7,944 nucleotides of DNA, from assembly GCA_903934745.1 (NCBI GenBank), contig CAIZOZ010000077.1:1-7944 (forward strand). Direction: 5' to 3'. Positions 5,169 to 7,944 of this stretch are shown piece by piece. Position 1 is the first letter of the stretch; each line of letters starts with the position of its first letter. Made by a program: the position numbers and the translations under genes. The notes under the pieces are model-generated. The model worked only from the letters and a program-made list of their open reading frames with translations. It was not told where the DNA came from and did not search any database. The stretch comes from an uncultured cyanobacterium. Its GTDB lineage: Bacteria > Cyanobacteriota > Cyanobacteriia > PCC-6307 > Cyanobiaceae.

Positions 5169-7748
5169 ATGTTCGAGCGGTTTACCGAGAAGGCCATCAA
5201 GGTGATCATGCTGGCCCAGGAAGAGGCTCGACGCCTTGGGCACAACTTCGTCGGCACCGAGCAGATCTTGCTCGGCCTGATCGGCGAGGGTACCGGCGTG
5301 GCGGCCAAGGTTCTTAAGTCGATGGGCGTCAATCTGAAGGATGCCCGGGTTGAGGTGGAAAAAATCATTGGTCGCGGCTCCGGCTTCGTGGCCGTGGAAA
5401 TTCCGTTCACACCGCGCGCCAAACGGGTGTTGGAACTCTCCTTGGAGGAGGCCCGCCAGCTGGGGCACAACTACATCGGTACCGAGCACCTGCTGCTCGG
5501 TCTGATCCGGGAAGGTGAAGGTGTGGCCGCCCGGGTGCTGGAAAACCTCGGCGTCGATCTGGCCAAGGTGCGCACCCAGGTGATCCGCATGCTGGGCGAG
5601 ACCGCCGAAGTGGCCTCCGGCAGCAGTGGCAAGGGTTCCACCAAAACCCCCACCCTCGATGAATTCGGCACCAATCTCACCCAGCTGGCCGCCGATTCCA
5701 AGCTGGATCCGGTGGTCGGTCGCCACAACGAGATCGATCGGGTGATCCAGATTCTGGGCCGCCGCACCAAGAACAACCCGGTGCTGATCGGCGAACCGGG
5801 TGTGGGCAAGACCGCCATCGCCGAAGGGCTGGCGCAGCGCATCATCACCGGCGACATACCCGACATTCTGGAAGACAAGCGCGTCCTCACCCTCGACATC
5901 GGCCTGCTGGTGGCCGGCACCAAGTACCGCGGTGAGTTTGAGGAGCGACTCAAAAAGATCATGGAGGAGATTCGCTCCGCCGGAAACGTGATCCTGGTGA
6001 TCGATGAGGTGCACACCCTGATCGGTGCCGGAGCTGCCGAAGGTGCCATTGATGCCGCCAACATCCTCAAGCCAGCGCTGGCCCGCGGCGAGCTGCAGTG
6101 CATCGGCGCCACCACGCTCGATGAATACCGCAAGCACATCGAACGCGATGCCGCCCTCGAACGGCGTTTCCAGCCGGTGATGGTCGGCGAACCCTCCGTC
6201 GATGACACGATCGAGATCCTGCGGGGTCTGCGGGAGCGCTACGAACAGCACCACCGTCTCAAGATCTCCGATGAAGCCCTGGTGGCCGCCGCCACCCTCG
6301 GCGATCGCTACATCTCCGATCGCTTCCTGCCGGACAAGGCCATCGACCTGATTGATGAGGCCGGTAGCCGGGTGCGGTTGATGAACTCCAAGCTGCCTCC
6401 GGCTGCCAAGGAGGTGGATAAGCAGTTGCGTACCGTCCAGAAGGAGAAGGAGGACGCCGTTCGCGACCAGGACTTCACCAAGGCCGGTGAATTGCGCGAC
6501 AAGGAAGTGGAACTGCGCGAGCAGATTCGCTCCATCCTCCAGGCCCGCCGTGATGAGGAGCCCGCCGAGGCCGCTGCCTCCACAGAGACCGGCTCCGTTG
6601 CCGTGGTCGAAGCCCCGGCCAGCGCCGGCAGCGCCTTCGCCGAAGGCGGCAAGGAGTCCGGCGGCCGGCCACCGGTGGTCACCGAGGAGGACATCGCCCA
6701 CATCGTCGCCTCCTGGACCGGCGTACCGGTGCAGAAACTCACCGAGAGCGAATCGGTGAAACTGTTGAACATGGAGGAAACCCTCCACCAGCGCCTGATC
6801 GGCCAGGACGAAGCGGTCAAGGCCGTCTCCCGCGCCATTCGCCGGGCCCGGGTCGGGCTGAAGAACCCCAACCGGCCGATCGCCAGCTTCATCTTCTCCG
6901 GCCCCACCGGGGTCGGCAAGACCGAGCTCACCAAGGCGCTGGCCGCCTACTTCTTCGGTAGCGAAGATTCGATGATCCGACTCGACATGTCGGAGTTCAT
7001 GGAGCGCCACACCGTCAGCAAGCTGATCGGCTCCCCTCCAGGCTATGTGGGCTTCAATGAAGGCGGCCAGCTCACCGAGGCCGTGCGCCGCCGTCCCTAC
7101 ACCGTGGTGTTGTTCGACGAAATCGAGAAAGCCCACCCGGATGTGTTCAATCTGCTGCTGCAGCTGCTTGAGGATGGTCGCCTCACCGACTCCAAGGGCC
7201 GCACGGTGGACTTCAAGAACACCCTGATCATCATGACCTCGAACATCGGTTCGAAGGTGATTGAAAAAGGTGGCGGTGGTCTCGGCTTCGAGTTTGGCGG
7301 CGGCGATGTGGAGGAAACCCAGTACAACCGCATCCGCTCCCTGGTTAACGAGGAACTCAAGCAGTACTTCCGCCCTGAATTCCTCAACCGCCTCGACGAA
7401 ATCATTGTCTTCCGTCAGCTCACCCGTGACGAAGTCAAGCTGATTGCCGAGATCATGCTGCGCGAAATCTTCGCCCGCATGCAGGAGAAAGGCATCAGCC
7501 TTTCCGTCACTGAAGCGTTCAAGGAGCGACTGGTGGAAGAGGGTTACAACCCCAGCTACGGGGCCCGACCCCTGCGTCGAGCGGTGATGCGCCTCCTGGA
7601 AGATTCCCTGGCTGAGGAGTTCCTGTCGGGCCGGATCGGCGATGGTGATGCCGCCCTCGTTGATGTCAACGAGGAGAAGCAGGTGGTGATCCGCAAACAG
7701 GAGACGGTGATGCCCGCCATCCCCGAGCTGGCAGGCGCCACAGCTTGA
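5169..7748 (+). CDS. clpC: ClpC, Hsp100 AAA+ unfoldase of the Clp protease
   Basis: ClpC unfolds proteins with ATP and feeds them to the ClpP/ClpR protease; cyanobacterial forms resemble the chloroplast enzyme. The chosen ATG gives 859 residues beginning MFERFTEKAIKVIML, the standard start; an upstream TTG would add six residues without conservation. Order: two Clp-N repeats (about 6-64 and 81-143), first AAA+ module with Walker A GEPGVGKT (208-215) and Walker B VILVIDE (274-280), a middle coiled-coil domain with a UVR motif (about 413-455), second AAA+ module with Walker A GPTGVGKT (578-585), pore segment GYVG (625-628), Walker B VVLFDE (646-651) and SNIGS (691-695), then the C-terminal domain (GYNPSYGARPLRRAV, 792-806). 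LGF at 705-707 in a glycine-rich loop fits the ClpP-docking tripeptide. Residues about 462-503 form an alanine- and glycine-rich linker. No catalytic residue is missing. Confidence 0.98.
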   Translation: MFERFTEKAIKVIMLAQEEARRLGHNFVGTEQILLGLIGEGTGVAAKVLKSMGVNLKDARVEVEKIIGRGSGFVAVEIPFTPRAKRVLELSLEEARQLGHNYIGTEHLLLGLIREGEGVAARVLENLGVDLAKVRTQVIRMLGETAEVASGSSGKGSTKTPTLDEFGTNLTQLAADSKLDPVVGRHNEIDRVIQILGRRTKNNPVLIGEPGVGKTAIAEGLAQRIITGDIPDILEDKRVLTLDIGLLVAGTKYRGEFEERLKKIMEEIRSAGNVILVIDEVHTLIGAGAAEGAIDAANILKPALARGELQCIGATTLDEYRKHIERDAALERRFQPVMVGEPSVDDTIEILRGLRERYEQHHRLKISDEALVAAATLGDRYISDRFLPDKAIDLIDEAGSRVRLMNSKLPPAAKEVDKQLRTVQKEKEDAVRDQDFTKAGELRDKEVELREQIRSILQARRDEEPAEAAASTETGSVAVVEAPASAGSAFAEGGKESGGRPPVVTEEDIAHIVASWTGVPVQKLTESESVKLLNMEETLHQRLIGQDEAVKAVSRAIRRARVGLKNPNRPIASFIFSGPTGVGKTELTKALAAYFFGSEDSMIRLDMSEFMERHTVSKLIGSPPGYVGFNEGGQLTEAVRRRPYTVVLFDEIEKAHPDVFNLLLQLLEDGRLTDSKGRTVDFKNTLIIMTSNIGSKVIEKGGGGLGFEFGGGDVEETQYNRIRSLVNEELKQYFRPEFLNRLDEIIVFRQLTRDEVKLIAEIMLREIFARMQEKGISLSVTEAFKERLVEEGYNPSYGARPLRRAVMRLLEDSLAEEFLSGRIGDGDAALVDVNEEKQVVIRKQETVMPAIPELAGATA
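6301..6308. repeat. HIP1 octamer GCGATCGC
   Basis: This is the only exact copy of the cyanobacterial highly iterated palindrome that I found by eye, inside clpC. One copy in 7.9 kb of GC-rich DNA is little above chance, so this genome does not look strongly HIP1-enriched here. Confidence 0.7.
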
Positions 7749-7756
7749 TCTCCTAC

Positions 7757-7793
7757 GGGCAGGCACCACGGCTCTGTGCCTTGATGCCTGCCC
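7757..7793 (+). terminator. Inverted repeat just after clpC, probable 3' end hairpin
   Basis: GGGCAGGCA (7757-7765) and TGCCTGCCC (7785-7793) are perfect 9-bp complements, starting 9 bases after the clpC stop, with a 19-base loop. Inside, AGGCAC (7761-7766) can instead pair with GTGCCT (7776-7781), so two mutually exclusive folds exist. No T-run follows, so it is a hairpin-type transcript end or stability element rather than a textbook terminator. Confidence 0.6.
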
Positions 7794-7808
7794 TGGCGAC
7801 TGGCCAGG
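7792..7808 (+). terminator. Second hairpin downstream of clpC
   Basis: CCTGGC (7792-7797) pairs with GCCAGG (7803-7808) around a 5-base loop, directly after and overlapping by two bases the larger inverted repeat. A modestly T-containing stretch (GGTCTTGG) follows. The tandem placement after the stop supports a transcript-end role for clpC. Confidence 0.5.
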
Positions 7809-7944
7809 TGGTCTTGGTGGAATTGCGCTTCTGGGTAATCGCGAAGCAACCTGGAGTCGCTACCTTTCCGTTCTGAACTGAGTTTTATCCGCTCTGGACT
7901 TAGTTTTAGGTCTTGGGTGAAACCCGCCTTAGAGATCAGGATCA
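7809..7944. other. Non-coding tail at the right edge, lower GC
   Basis: No gene is visible. The last 90 or so bases are visibly poorer in GC than the rest of the window and hold a tandem repeat (listed separately), a GCTTC/GAAGC inverted repeat (7827-7831 and 7843-7847), and a small GGGT/ACCC hairpin (7915-7918 and 7922-7925). One minus-strand frame is open from the edge into the clpC 3' end, but it has no start inside the window upstream of a TTG at 7849 and no recognisable motif. The sequence ends AGGATCA, which could precede a gene outside. Confidence 0.45.
7867..7908. repeat. Two-copy 21-bp tandem direct repeat
   Basis: Unit one is 7867-7887 and unit two 7888-7908, abutting exactly. They agree at 18 of 21 positions; the differences are at unit positions 5, 10 and 14. 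Shared blocks are TCCG at the start, TCTG, and AGTTTTA at the end. Flanks on either side show no third copy. Abutting imperfect repeats of about this length occur at the ends of some insertion sequences, IS21-type among them, but no transposase is in the window to confirm this. Confidence 0.75.

Noticed and set aside
5127..7769. Minus-strand open frame of 880 codons running antisense to the whole of clpC
   Set aside because: It mirrors clpC codon use in a GC-rich genome, has no recognisable domain, and clpC on the other strand is unambiguous.
7556..7944. Minus-strand frame open from the right edge into the clpC 3' end
   Set aside because: It crosses the clpC hairpins and its coding region, has no recognised motif, and its repeat (LKLSPER/IKLSSER) is just the DNA tandem repeat; it could be reconsidered with more sequence.
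1..7944. tRNA, rRNA, CRISPR arrays, phage or defence genes
   Set aside because: No tRNA-like arm patterns, regularly spaced repeats or such protein families are visible on either strand.

Overview
The window looks like a stretch of chromosome from an alpha-cyanobacterium of the marine or freshwater Synechococcus/Cyanobium type. This rests on the high GC content judged by eye, on a ClpC protein that reads like the cyanobacterial/chloroplast form from its first residues, and on my recollection that picocyanobacteria keep a similar gene order (bioB-uppS-cdaA-lysA facing away from rimI-clpC). Species cannot be fixed from the sequence alone.

Layout: positions 1-4450 hold five genes on the minus strand, read from right to left: lysA (diaminopimelate decarboxylase), cdaA (membrane diadenylate cyclase), uppS (undecaprenyl diphosphate synthase type cis-prenyltransferase), bioB (biotin synthase) and the start of trhO (rhodanese-family tRNA uridine hydroxylase, cut by the left edge). 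cdaA/uppS and uppS/bioB each share a 4-base ATGA stop/start overlap, and trhO starts 6 bases after bioB, so cdaA to trhO is very probably one transcription unit. lysA lies 119 bases upstream of cdaA, with a small stem-loop between them. A 61-base divergent gap separates lysA from the plus-strand genes rimI (GNAT acetyltransferase) and clpC (Hsp100 AAA+ unfoldase of the Clp protease). A 174-base gap with several inverted repeats precedes clpC, and two tandem GC-rich hairpins follow it.

The minus-strand set joins lysine/peptidoglycan precursor supply, the lipid carrier for cell-wall synthesis and the c-di-AMP synthase, which in other bacteria is tied to wall and osmotic homeostasis. The biotin and tRNA genes appear to be passengers in the same unit. 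rimI and clpC are housekeeping genes for protein modification and protein quality control.

This is mostly an ordinary conserved core region and I see no undescribed multi-gene system. The points worth a second look are an exact two-copy 21-bp tandem repeat in a compositionally different tail at the right edge (possibly the end of a mobile element), a changed residue in the CdaA signature motif, the hairpin clusters flanking clpC, and a short motif shared by both plus-strand gene leaders.
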